DNA of 64,000 bases from DAIDJD01 sp035485275 (GTDB taxonomy: Bacteria; Oederibacteriota; JAJYGY01; DAIDJD01), in contig DATHOE010000011.1 in assembly GCA_035485275.1 (NCBI GenBank), positions 82,802 through 146,801 of the forward strand, written 5' to 3'. Of this stretch, positions 42,216 through 50,740 are shown piece by piece. Every line of letters starts with the position of its first letter. Position 1 is the stretch's first letter. The position numbers and the translations under genes were made by a program. Below the pieces are notes generated by a model that worked only from the letters and a program-made list of their open reading frames with translations, did no database searches and was not told where the DNA came from.

Positions 42216-43223
42216 GTGAATATTCTAAATGGACTTTTCGGAATCAACCGGGCTGAAGCAAGCAAGAAAATTTCGGCTCCGAAGGATTGGAGGCAATCGC
42301 CGGCACATCGCCTCCTTTTAACGAAATTTATTTCCCCAGTCCAAATCGAATACATCACCGGTCTTGATTATTGGAAGGAAGTGTTGGGCCAAGAAACCAT
42401 GGCCGCCATCCAAATGTTTGTTGGCGAAGGACTACTTATTGAACCGGCACTCGCTGAAATAGTGGAAATTTCGAATTCTCAAGTCGCACTTAAGGGAAAA
42501 CTCAAAGAACGCAAGTTAAAGGTTTCGGGAAGAAAATCTGAACTCGCGGCAAGGCTAGCAGAAGTTGATCCCGAAGGTATGAAACTTGATATTGGAGATC
42601 GCCATTACCTTTCCTGCTCCCCAATGGGCTCAAAAATTGCATTTCAGTTCGAATCCGAAATTAAAGCGGAAAAGGAAAACGCTGAAAAAATTACTATGGA
42701 ATTTATAAAGTCTGGTAAATTTTATGAAGCATGCGAAGGTATGGCTCGGTATGAGGCGCAGCAAGTATTCCAAAGAGGTCTAAATTGTAACTGGAAGAAC
42801 TACAATCCTTCAAACGATTCGGAGACACTCAAGATCATATCCGAAAGCACACCAAAGATTCTCTCGAAGCTTGACGACAATTCTTTGGCCTCATTCAGAA
42901 TTGCGGCCTCAATGATGTATATCTGGGGAGCCAGCAAAGCGGATAGGTGGCTTCCAGAAGACCTTCAACCAAATTTTTCCTTAGATAACAGCACGATAGC
43001 TCGCATGTTTGTCTTTTTTGCCAGGAATAAGTTTGAAATAAAAAGATATCGGTCTGTGAAGTCAGTGAAAAAAATGCAAATAATTGCGGCTCCTGATTCT
43101 TGCGAGTATTGTCTTAAATTTTCCAAGAGACAGTTCGAATTTGATGCGGTTCCGGAAATCCCACATGAGCATTGTACCCATGAGATGGGATGTAGATGTT
43201 TGGTACTTCCGGCAGTTGACTGA
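42216..43223 (+). CDS. SAP-domain protein with phage Mu F-like Cys/His tail, candidate retron effector
   Basis: A 335-aa protein with a GTG start and GAGGGAG in front. Residues 88-120 (VALKGKLKERKLKVSGRKSELAARLAEVDP in outline) form a SAP nucleic-acid-binding helix pair. The middle is helical and unassigned. The tail has Cys296-x2-Cys299, His317-x-His319-Cys320 and Cys326-x-Cys328 in the order SCEYC...PHEHC...GCRC, resembling the zinc-like C-terminal motif of phage Mu protein F / minor head proteins. Position directly after the reverse transcriptase and before the terminator suggests it is the effector. The activity is unknown. Confidence 0.7.
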   Translation: MNILNGLFGINRAEASKKISAPKDWRQSPAHRLLLTKFISPVQIEYITGLDYWKEVLGQETMAAIQMFVGEGLLIEPALAEIVEISNSQVALKGKLKERKLKVSGRKSELAARLAEVDPEGMKLDIGDRHYLSCSPMGSKIAFQFESEIKAEKENAEKITMEFIKSGKFYEACEGMARYEAQQVFQRGLNCNWKNYNPSNDSETLKIISESTPKILSKLDDNSLASFRIAASMMYIWGASKADRWLPEDLQPNFSLDNSTIARMFVFFARNKFEIKRYRSVKSVKKMQIIAAPDSCEYCLKFSKRQFEFDAVPEIPHEHCTHEMGCRCLVLPAVD

Positions 43224-43550
43224 CAGCTTCTCATTTTGAAAGATAAAAGCATCACAGTTTTTATGGATAAGAATTATATTGTGATCACTGACAATTTCGA
43301 TTTTGGACTGTTGCAAATTTTGCAACAGTTGCCTTTTTTTGGGGTTTGACCCCGGTCCTGGGGCGTGAGTACTGGTGATGAGGGCGTCCGGGTCTCTGTT
43401 GGCCCTCAGAATGCCCGACGAAAGAAAAAAGTCGGAGTAAGAGATGGCCGCGCCTATCCTGCCATGGTCATTACGCGGGATGAACATGATTTGTTGTCGT
43501 TCGTGTGGTATATTTTTGTCTCATGATAATTTGCATGAGGTGTTGACGCT
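43224..43550. other. Intergenic region after retron-like operon
   Basis: 327 bp without a gene; it holds the operon's terminator (43307-43340), a GC-rich stretch, and an AT-rich segment with TATATT (43509-43514) that may serve the next gene. Confidence 0.5.
43307..43340 (+). terminator. Rho-independent terminator of retron-like operon
   Basis: ACTGTTGCAAA (43307-43317) and TTTGCAACAGT (43319-43329) are perfectly complementary, and seven T follow at 43334-43340. It marks the end of the XRE-RT-SAP transcript. Confidence 0.8.
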
Positions 43551-44522
43551 ATGGGCTTCACAATTCGAAAATCATTTCGTCTGGGTAAAGGAACCCGTTT
43601 AAATTTGTCGTCCAAGGGGGTCGGCTTAAGTACCGGTATACCTGGACTCCGATTTAGTACCCGTGGTGCTCGCATTTATGGGGGCAAGGGTATATTCAGG
43701 TATCAAACTAGCTTGGTAACGTCTTCCAGACCCAGACGTGGAAGCATCGGAAGGGGGCACGTTGCCGTTGGCGACGTTGCAACGCAAGTAAAGAATCCCG
43801 CCGAATCGCTGGGATGTTCAGTAGTTGGGCTAGTTCTTGTTGGATTCGTGGCTCTGCTCGCGCAAGGATACTGGGTAGCGATCTTGTGCTCCGTAGTCGG
43901 TGCTGCCATATTTTTTGGGACCAGCAATTTGAGAGAAGGTTTCAATTTGTATAGGTCCGCTCTTGAACAAGATGGTGGGACGCGAACGGCAACTTTATTG
44001 AAGGCGTTCGAGCTCTATTCGACGCCTGGCGTGGAACTTGTGCTTGCCGAAGCCTTGATGTCCGAAGAAAAATGGAGCGACGCTCTAGAACATCTGATCG
44101 CGATTGCAGATAGGCTTAAAAAAATTCCTACTAATTCGCCTGTGTTGACCGCGCTTACCGGCACCTGCCTGTTGCGGTTGAAGAGAGACGCCGAAGCGGT
44201 GGAGCTTTTCGATCAGGTGGATGCTCCGGATGAATATGATGATTTTATGCACGTTCTGGCTTTAAAAGCTGAAGCATATTTTGATTTGCGGCAATACGAC
44301 AAGGCCCTGGCCGCAGTGAAAACGGGATTGGCGAAGAGGAGCGAGGTCTATGTGGAGTCTAAGAGGGATCTGCGATTGTGGTTGGCGAAGATTTATGCTG
44401 CCACCGGAGATCGAACGAAGGCGCTTGGAGAAACTCGAAAAATTTTAAATGAAGTTCCGGATTATTTGCCGGCAAAGCAGTTTGCAAAGGATCTAGAAGT
44501 TGGCTCGCCGTCAATCACCTAA
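43551..44522 (+). CDS. DUF4236 protein with membrane segments and TPR-like region
   Basis: A 323-aa protein. The N-terminal GFTIRKSFRLGKGTRLNLSSKGVGLSTGIPGLRFS pattern (residues 2-45 in part) is the DUF4236 domain, common in accessory genomes and of unknown role. Two hydrophobic helices follow (about 87-125: LGCSVVGLVLVGFVALLAQG, WVAILCSVVGAAIFFG). The rest is TPR-like (KAFELYSTPGVELVLAEALMSEEKWSDALEHL, ALKAEAYFDLRQYDKALAAVKTGLAKR). It is probably a membrane-anchored scaffold. Confidence 0.75.
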   Translation: MGFTIRKSFRLGKGTRLNLSSKGVGLSTGIPGLRFSTRGARIYGGKGIFRYQTSLVTSSRPRRGSIGRGHVAVGDVATQVKNPAESLGCSVVGLVLVGFVALLAQGYWVAILCSVVGAAIFFGTSNLREGFNLYRSALEQDGGTRTATLLKAFELYSTPGVELVLAEALMSEEKWSDALEHLIAIADRLKKIPTNSPVLTALTGTCLLRLKRDAEAVELFDQVDAPDEYDDFMHVLALKAEAYFDLRQYDKALAAVKTGLAKRSEVYVESKRDLRLWLAKIYAATGDRTKALGETRKILNEVPDYLPAKQFAKDLEVGSPSIT

Positions 44523-44543
44523 TCTTGTCTTAGGGATCTTTTT

Positions 44544-45464
44544 GTGAACATTTCCGATAACATTCGCTTACTAGCCAAAGAAGGTTTGAGCGTGGCTGAT
44601 ATTGCGCGACGGCTGGATAAGCGGTATCAACACGTTTACAACGTATTGAAGGCTGGACGTACGTCATCTGCCGCCCACTCTGCGGCTGTGAAGGTGAGCG
44701 ATAACCGGAAAGTATCGACAAAGAGGGATGGCCGATTTGTTGTCCCCGACGGTTTGGAAGAGCTCCGCGACGAACTTCCGATTATTACTATGATGATTGC
44801 TCGTTCCGCCCGCTGGGTTCATCCCGACACTTTCCACGCAATGCCGGTCTGGTTCCCCGAAACGGCGAGGGGACAGCTTGTGTATGATGCCACTTGGGGG
44901 AGAGTCTACAAAAATAAGAATCGCGAGACGGGCGCCGTCACTGAGAGAAATGAACCTAATATCAAAGCGGGGCAAGCGTTGATGGCTGCGCTAGGGGCGA
45001 CCAAGACAGTTAACTGGACAGTCTGCCATATATGGGGTGTGGATGATCCTAAATTTGGAAAGTCCAATCGGGTTGTGCGAGACCACCGTTTTTATTCTTG
45101 CGTAGGCAACATGATCTGGCTCCCTACACCACTGAAGGGATTCACCGACTCAATGCCAGAGATCAAACGAATGCTCCGGGTATGTGCTTTCCATTTATAT
45201 GGTTGGACTTGTCAGCATCCCGACGTAGAAGCAGAGGCCAAAGAGATTCAAAGAGGAGAGATACCGCCGTTATATCCAGAGTCATGGCCTACGAGAGAGC
45301 GTAGATGCAATCCACCGAGAACAGCCCCTTTCTCTGAACGCGTGCAAAGGGCGATTACAAAAAGGAAATCGGAGATTCAGCGTCTATTGAATAACCATAG
45401 CTTGGAAAATTTTCCTCGAGATAGAGTTCGCGAAGTTCTCGAGTTCTGGAAAATTGAACTTTAG
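44544..45464 (+). CDS. HTH protein with possible HNH-like domain
   Basis: A 306-aa protein starting with GTG. Residues 1-35 form a resolvase-type HTH (LAKEGLSVADIARRLDKRYQHVYNVL). Further on, WTVCHIWGVDDPKFG ... VVRDHRFYSCVGNMIWLPTPLKGFTD resembles HNH-like proteins with a CHIW...H...N...LP arrangement; I am not certain of metal binding. The C-terminal 60 residues are basic and helical. It follows the DUF4236 gene by 21 bp, so the two may be cotranscribed. A nuclease role would fit the defence-like context but is inference. Confidence 0.55.
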   Translation: MNISDNIRLLAKEGLSVADIARRLDKRYQHVYNVLKAGRTSSAAHSAAVKVSDNRKVSTKRDGRFVVPDGLEELRDELPIITMMIARSARWVHPDTFHAMPVWFPETARGQLVYDATWGRVYKNKNRETGAVTERNEPNIKAGQALMAALGATKTVNWTVCHIWGVDDPKFGKSNRVVRDHRFYSCVGNMIWLPTPLKGFTDSMPEIKRMLRVCAFHLYGWTCQHPDVEAEAKEIQRGEIPPLYPESWPTRERRCNPPRTAPFSERVQRAITKRKSEIQRLLNNHSLENFPRDRVREVLEFWKIEL

Positions 45465-45548
45465 CGCAAGACTCTTTAAAATTTTTGCGCTGTGGTGCGG
45501 GCGTGGATGCATCAGCTTAGCGTTGAATGAGGTCTTTAGACTCTAATT

Positions 45549-46565
45549 TCACTTTTCCAAATTAATATATTCTTTGTCTCCCCAAATAAAGCTTTGGAAT
45601 TCGAATTCATCCCTAATTGGGCCCCACTTAAAACCCTTGGAATTTGGCTCAAAGGTATACATTCCCCGCTGGACCTCCATCCCCGGAGAATTGGCTGCCC
45701 AGCCAAGATAATACGTAATTGCCTCTTCTTCTTTTGGGTAGGTAAAAACTATTGGTTTGTCATTTACTCCGAATTCAATATCTTTCCAAATAGGCATTTT
45801 TCCAGGAATGGCCCAATTCATTTGGTATGCATTCACAAAAATATATTTTTTACTCAAAACAAAGGTGCTTTCTGCTCCAATATTAAATCCGGGATGAGAA
45901 ACTACTTCCAGTCGACGGTCTAAAAAAATATGAATTACCGCATAATTTGCGGGTGTATTTGAATTATTCTTGATGATTAAATTTATTCCGGACGTTTGGA
46001 TGTGATCGTTTGTTTCTTTTTTGAAATGATGATGCTGGAAAGATTCTGAGCGCGCTATTTGTATTGTTATTGTCAGCAGAGGAGATTGACGTCTGTTCAT
46101 TACATCTCTGACTTCGTAATCTTCCATAGCGATAGACTGATAATTATATCGTTTATAGTACCGGTTATTTGTCATATGTGGTGCTTGTTCGCTCTTGGGA
46201 ATGTAAACCACGTAAATGACACGGGCCGATCCATTCTCCAAAACAATTTGGTTAATTCTGATGCCAGGAATTCTCGGCCGTATGCGCGAGTTAATTATTT
46301 GTTCCAGCCACTCTTTTTGAGTTTCTCCGAGATCAAATCCCACGTCGACCGTAGTGGGAATATTAGCATCTTCCGAAACGCCGTAGATTATAGTTCCACC
46401 ATCAGAATTTGCGAATGACGATATGTCTTTGCAAATTTCAGAGACTGCCGCTGTACCTTTTGTTAAGGCAGCACAACTCTTATATTCAAGAATTAGGGAT
46501 TCTGAAATTTGATTAGTAATAAGTCCTTGAACATCGTCAATGGTCCATTCCCAAGGCGCTTTCAA
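45549..46565 (-). CDS. AlbA_2 (Schlafen-like) domain protein
   Basis: A 338-aa protein, AT-rich compared with the host. The N-terminal domain (about 1-140) is AlbA_2: SESLILEYKSCAAL, EICKDISSFANSDGGTIIYGVSE, EQIINSRIRPRIPGI, VIYVVYIPKSEQAPH, and NNRYYKRYNYQSIAM. Domains of this kind occur in Schlafen-type tRNA/RNA nucleases and in regulators and are enriched in defence islands. The C-terminal 180 residues are beta-rich (INLIIKNNSNTPANYAVIHIFLD) with no assigned fold. It is the only long minus-strand gene in the element, convergent with the HTH/HNH-like gene. Confidence 0.8.
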   Translation of the reverse strand: MKAPWEWTIDDVQGLITNQISESLILEYKSCAALTKGTAAVSEICKDISSFANSDGGTIIYGVSEDANIPTTVDVGFDLGETQKEWLEQIINSRIRPRIPGIRINQIVLENGSARVIYVVYIPKSEQAPHMTNNRYYKRYNYQSIAMEDYEVRDVMNRRQSPLLTITIQIARSESFQHHHFKKETNDHIQTSGINLIIKNNSNTPANYAVIHIFLDRRLEVVSHPGFNIGAESTFVLSKKYIFVNAYQMNWAIPGKMPIWKDIEFGVNDKPIVFTYPKEEEAITYYLGWAANSPGMEVQRGMYTFEPNSKGFKWGPIRDEFEFQSFIWGDKEYINLEK

Positions 46566-47245
46566 CGAGACTCCCTGTTTGATCGTATGGAGTTAGCCGG
46601 ACATTCTCGCTTTCCGACTAGGGGCACAAAAACAATCCCCGAGAGGATTGGGATATCTGTTTCTAACCAGCAGCCGAGAGTCGCATAGTCGGGCTTAGCG
46701 ACGGTGCATTTTCGCTTTTGTTTTGGCTAACCGGGTGTTGCCTTGTCGATCAGGTTAGCTTAAAACCTGAACTACCTAAAGCAATTTTAGGCTATACCCA
46801 AAGGCGCCTTTGCCTGGGCGCGGCCCTGGCCCCAGCCTTCGGCTGGGGCCGAGCAATCGGTGGCCGCCAGCCGGGCCGGTTCTACCGGTCCGGCATTCAA
46901 TGTTTCGTCCGCCCAGCGGCCACATAGCCCAGGTGCCGTTTTCACGTCGGTGGAAGCCATGGGCTGGCAAAAGCCCATCTGCCCGATCATAAAGCCCTGA
47001 TATCGCTAAAATTGCTTGATTCGTTTGAACTTTGACCTAAGTTGAGGTTAGAATCTATCGAACTTTTATAACGTTGACTATCTTTTGAGACACTTTATTC
47101 CAATGGCAGCCATGCTAGCGAACACTGGGTTTCGTATCTTCGCCCTGAGCGTCGTCGTCCACTCGTTCCAAATCCAGCAAATCTGCCAAATACAGAGCCA
47201 GAAGCGCCCTGGGCCTACGAAAGAGGCCCGTCTCCGGAGCCGACC
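46566..47245. other. 680-bp noncoding region upstream of parA with hairpins
   Basis: No convincing gene. AAGCAATTTTAG (46779-46790) and its reverse complement (47006-47017) flank a GC-rich core. The core holds AAAGGCGCCTTT (46800-46811), the 10-bp hairpin GGCCCCAGCC-ttc-GGCTGGGGCC (46828-46850) and CCGGT-tct-ACCGG near 46875. CAGGTT/AACCTG at 46751-46769 is a further small hairpin. The place just before parA-parB suits a centromere, origin or regulatory RNA. Confidence 0.55.
46828..46850. repeat. Perfect 10-bp hairpin
   Basis: GGCCCCAGCC and GGCTGGGGCC around a TTC loop, without a T-run. It is the strongest secondary structure in the parA upstream region. Confidence 0.8.
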
Positions 47246-48082
47246 ATGAAAGCCCTGGCGCTCGCAAATAACAAGGGCGGGGTCGGCAAGACCACTGCGG
47301 CCACGAATTTGGCGGCCCAGGCCGTCCGTTCCAGGCTGGGAGCCACCATTCTCTTGGACTTGGACCCTCAGCGCAACGCCGGCTTCGGCCTAGGCATCGC
47401 CATGGACTTGGCTGGCCTGGACGAGTTCCTGGCCGGGCGGGTGGATCTCACCGAGATCATTCATCCCCATGCGGTCAATCCCCAGCGCCTGCCCGACGGC
47501 GCGGACTCCGAGGACTTCGTCATAGAGGGCCTCTACGTCGTGGCGGCCGGTCCCAACCTTCAGGACGAATCCGACCGCCTGTCCGAAGCGGACTTTGAAC
47601 GGGCCGTCGGTCGCCTGCGGGCCGGGCTCATCGCCTTTGACGAGGCTGCTGCGGCCCAGGGGGTGCCGGTCGGCCTGGTTGTCCTGGACCTGCCGCCCAG
47701 CCTGGGCCGCTTGACCCGACTGGGTCTGGCCGTCGCCGATACCGTGATTGTGCCTGTGGAGCCCCAGGAGATGTCCACCACCGGCCTCGACAACCTCATC
47801 GCCTTCATCGAAGACGTGCGCCAGACCCACAACCCTGGTCTCGACCTGGCCGGGGTCTTCATCAGTCGCTACCGCGAGAACGCTTCCCAAGAAAAGGTCC
47901 AGGACATCCTAAAGGCGAAGCTGGGACAACGGTTGTTTACGAGCGTCATCAAGAACAGCCAACCCCTCGCCGATGCGTATTCCGCCTTTTGCCCCTTGGT
48001 CTGGTCCGCGCCAGCAGCAGCGGCCGCCCAGCAGTACAGGAATTTGGCCAAAGAGTTGTTTTCATATATGGGGGTCAGATGA
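47246..48082 (+). CDS. parA: ParA-family partition ATPase
   Basis: A 278-aa P-loop ATPase. Walker A is NNKGGVGKTTAATNLA (deviant, with the signature Lys), A' is ILLDLDPQRNAG, and Walker B is LVVLDLPPSLGRLT. A long variable insert lies between A' and B. ParA proteins segregate plasmids and circular forms of integrative elements together with ParB. ATGA couples it to the ParB gene. GGAG precedes the ATG at suitable spacing. In this element it would stabilize the excised form; that is inference. Confidence 0.88.
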   Translation: MKALALANNKGGVGKTTAATNLAAQAVRSRLGATILLDLDPQRNAGFGLGIAMDLAGLDEFLAGRVDLTEIIHPHAVNPQRLPDGADSEDFVIEGLYVVAAGPNLQDESDRLSEADFERAVGRLRAGLIAFDEAAAAQGVPVGLVVLDLPPSLGRLTRLGLAVADTVIVPVEPQEMSTTGLDNLIAFIEDVRQTHNPGLDLAGVFISRYRENASQEKVQDILKAKLGQRLFTSVIKNSQPLADAYSAFCPLVWSAPAAAAAQQYRNLAKELFSYMGVR

Positions 48083-49002
48083 GCGTCACTAGCAAGACCA
48101 AGGCGTCCCTCAAGATAAACTTCGCCCAGACCGGCGGTCAGCCGGGGCTGGGCGGCGATGGACGCTCCGCGGCAAAGCTTCGGCCGCAGCGTATGACGGT
48201 ATTCCCCAAGGATATAAGAAAGCCGGATTTCGAAGACCGCTTCGAGACTTTAGAAGCGGGTTTGGACCAGTTAGCCGAGAGCATGAAGGCTCATGCCACG
48301 GAGACGGCGGATGGAGTGGGTAACTTCCAGCCTATCATTATCGTCGGAGCCCAGCCGCCCTATGTCCTGGTCGCTGGACGCCGCCGTTATTTGGCGGCGC
48401 AGCGTAGCGGTCTTCCCTTGGCGGCAGAGCGCTACTCCTCCATGCCCGAGGAATACCAGCGCCAGCTCCGTTATATGGAGAACAGCCCAGAGGGACGCAA
48501 CAACTACAGCCCCGCCGAGCTGATCGCCAACGTCGTGAAGGAACACGAAGCCGGCGCGACCATCGAATGGCTGGGCCGCGCCTTCGTTCGCTCCAAAAGC
48601 ATGATTGATAAGTACGTCCGTGTTGGGCGAGATAAGGTGTTGCGGGATGAACTGAGACTGGGACTACCGTTGACGCGGGCCCTGGCCCTGGTCAACGAGC
48701 ACGGCGAAAAGGCGGGTGAAGTCGCCAAGGCGACTCGCGAGGAACGCGGAGATTTGGCCCACCAGCCCGCCAAGGCGGGCCGTAAGGCCGCGGCTGTTAA
48801 AGTTTCCGGTGGGGCCAATGCTAAGGTGGAGGGGCGCTCTCCGCTGGCCTTGAAATACGTGGAAGGGAAGACGCTAAAGATCGCCGTTGATCTGAAGCGG
48901 CTAAATAGCCGTAAGGACAAGGAAAAGCTCCGAGGCTTTCTGTTAGAGGCCATACAACGGCTTGAGTCAGATATATCGGGAGCGGGGCGTACCCATGAGT
49001 GA
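48079..49002 (+). CDS. parB: ParB-like partition protein
   Basis: A 307-aa protein. The ParB/Srx-type nuclease-fold domain is seen as QPIIIVGAQPPYVLVAGRRRYLAAQRSGL (residues about 85-115; the RRRY box replaces the usual ERR). A segment NNYSPAELIANVVKEHEAG and an HTH (IEWLGRAFVRSKSMIDKYVRV) follow. A basic Ala-rich linker and a C-terminal helical region complete it. The start is the ATG at 48079 overlapping the parA stop; a longer frame exists but lacks similarity. Its end overlaps the coupling-protein gene. Confidence 0.85.
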   Translation: MSVTSKTKASLKINFAQTGGQPGLGGDGRSAAKLRPQRMTVFPKDIRKPDFEDRFETLEAGLDQLAESMKAHATETADGVGNFQPIIIVGAQPPYVLVAGRRRYLAAQRSGLPLAAERYSSMPEEYQRQLRYMENSPEGRNNYSPAELIANVVKEHEAGATIEWLGRAFVRSKSMIDKYVRVGRDKVLRDELRLGLPLTRALALVNEHGEKAGEVAKATREERGDLAHQPAKAGRKAAAVKVSGGANAKVEGRSPLALKYVEGKTLKIAVDLKRLNSRKDKEKLRGFLLEAIQRLESDISGAGRTHE

Positions 49003-50740
49003 TATCGCGGGACTTCCGCCTGCCGCGTGGCTGACGCTGGCGGGAGTGGGTCTTGGCCTTACATTTATCGGGGAACAATACGTAGAGGGGAAATTATTCA
49101 GATCCAAGAAAAAGGCGCTTCCGGGTCGCCAGTTGAATCCGCCGGAAATACCGACTCGAGACGAAATTGGGAAGTATTGCCTGATCCTAAACAACGATAG
49201 GTCTTACCCGGTCATCATTGGGGAAGATGCCCGCTTTCTGCATGTCCAGATTCTCGGCGCCACGGGCGTGGGCAAGAACTACTACGCAATGCTTCCGTGG
49301 ATCTACCAGGACATCCAGAATGGAGCCGGTTGCGTCATCATCGATCCCAAAGGCGCCATGCGGGGCCTGGTGGCCGCCTATGCGAAAAAATTCCATCGCC
49401 TGCACCAAACCCACTTCCTGAGCTTGTCAAAGCCGGGCTTGTCCGATACCTACAGTCCTTTTGTCGATCCAGATCCCCATGTCGTTGCTGAGCGTTTCTA
49501 CGAAGCTTTCTATCAGGACGACAAGACCCCCACCCCCTACTACAAAGAACATGCCCATGGCTTTCTGCTTAACCTCTTCGGCCTTTTTAAAAAGATGAAC
49601 GTCGTGCCCACGATGGATCAGGTGCGCACCATTGCCCTGGACCAGGATGCGCTGGCCATGCTTCTACGGACCGCGCCGGCTTGTCGCGAAGCCAAGGAAA
49701 TGCACTTCCAGATGGTGGTCGGCACGAAGGGGGACGAATATCGAAAATCTTTTCAGGGACTGGTGAACAAGCTGACGGCGGTGTGCGGGGCGCCCTTCGC
49801 CCCAGTCCTCAATACGACCAGTCCGTCTATCAACATGCGCGATGTCCTGACTAAGGGGGAGATCCTCTATGTCGATCTTGCAGCCGACCTGTATCCGACG
49901 AGCTTCCAGCGCATCAGCACCATGCTAATGATGGATTTGCAGAACTGCCTCACCGACCGCTACCAGAAGCCCCACCTGAAACCAACTTTTCTTTACATGG
50001 ATGAATTCGCCGACCTGATCTATCCGAAGGTAAGGGCGCTCATCGCGAAGGCCCGAGACGCCCGCGTAGGTGTCGTCTACGCCCACCAATCCCTTGGCGA
50101 CCTGGAACACCACGGGGAAGGCATAGCCAAAGGTATCTTCGAGAGCAGCCGCAACAAAGTGGTCTTCCAGGTCGGCTCGGCTGAAACGGCTGAATATTTG
50201 TCCAAATTATTCGGCACAAAGACCGTGGAGAGAGAAGTAGTCAACTACAGTTTCGGGGAAGGAATCTTTGCGGGCGCCACCCAGAAGAAGGGCATGACTC
50301 CGATTCAGGAAGAACAATTCCTGGTGCACCCCAACGACCTGAAGAACCTACCGACTGGCTCGGCGGCCTGCCTCATCCAGAGAGGTCTTAAGGGGCGGTC
50401 CCCATATCTAATTGCATTGCAGCACGCTCCGGACAGTGTCTTGCCCTTGAGAGACGACGAAATGTTAAAGCCCCTTCAGGGCATCCAGTTGCCGGTTTTA
50501 GAGATTAGCGGAGGTGCATCAAAGGTCCTACCGGCTCCAGCGACCCAGCCCTTGAACCAGGCTGCGATTGATGCCCTTAAGAAGCTGGGGGAAAAACGAC
50601 GAGCCAACCCCTTGCCGGACGACGGGCCTCCCGAGGAGCCCAAGGCCCCGCCGTCGCCGCCCAACAAACCCTTGGATCCGACTACGGACAAAGCTCCTTC
50701 CAAGAAACCGAGGAAAAAGCGGCGTGCCGAAGAATCCTGA
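48995..50740 (+). CDS. VirD4/TraG-like coupling protein
   Basis: A 581-aa ATPase. A short N-terminal membrane segment (AAWLTLAGVGLGLTFIG) is followed by the P loop LGATGVGKNYYAM. CVIIDPKGAMRGLVAAYAKK is the TraG/VirD4 Walker-adjacent box, and FLYMDEFADLIYPKV is Walker B. A C-terminal Pro/Lys-rich tail follows. In this family the residue after the P-loop Lys is often not Thr, so Asn there is not disabling in itself. These ATPases bring DNA-relaxase complexes to a secretion channel, but no relaxase or channel gene is found here. It overlaps ParB and the next gene. Confidence 0.85.
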   Translation: MSDIAGLPPAAWLTLAGVGLGLTFIGEQYVEGKLFRSKKKALPGRQLNPPEIPTRDEIGKYCLILNNDRSYPVIIGEDARFLHVQILGATGVGKNYYAMLPWIYQDIQNGAGCVIIDPKGAMRGLVAAYAKKFHRLHQTHFLSLSKPGLSDTYSPFVDPDPHVVAERFYEAFYQDDKTPTPYYKEHAHGFLLNLFGLFKKMNVVPTMDQVRTIALDQDALAMLLRTAPACREAKEMHFQMVVGTKGDEYRKSFQGLVNKLTAVCGAPFAPVLNTTSPSINMRDVLTKGEILYVDLAADLYPTSFQRISTMLMMDLQNCLTDRYQKPHLKPTFLYMDEFADLIYPKVRALIAKARDARVGVVYAHQSLGDLEHHGEGIAKGIFESSRNKVVFQVGSAETAEYLSKLFGTKTVEREVVNYSFGEGIFAGATQKKGMTPIQEEQFLVHPNDLKNLPTGSAACLIQRGLKGRSPYLIALQHAPDSVLPLRDDEMLKPLQGIQLPVLEISGGASKVLPAPATQPLNQAAIDALKKLGEKRRANPLPDDGPPEEPKAPPSPPNKPLDPTTDKAPSKKPRKKRRAEES

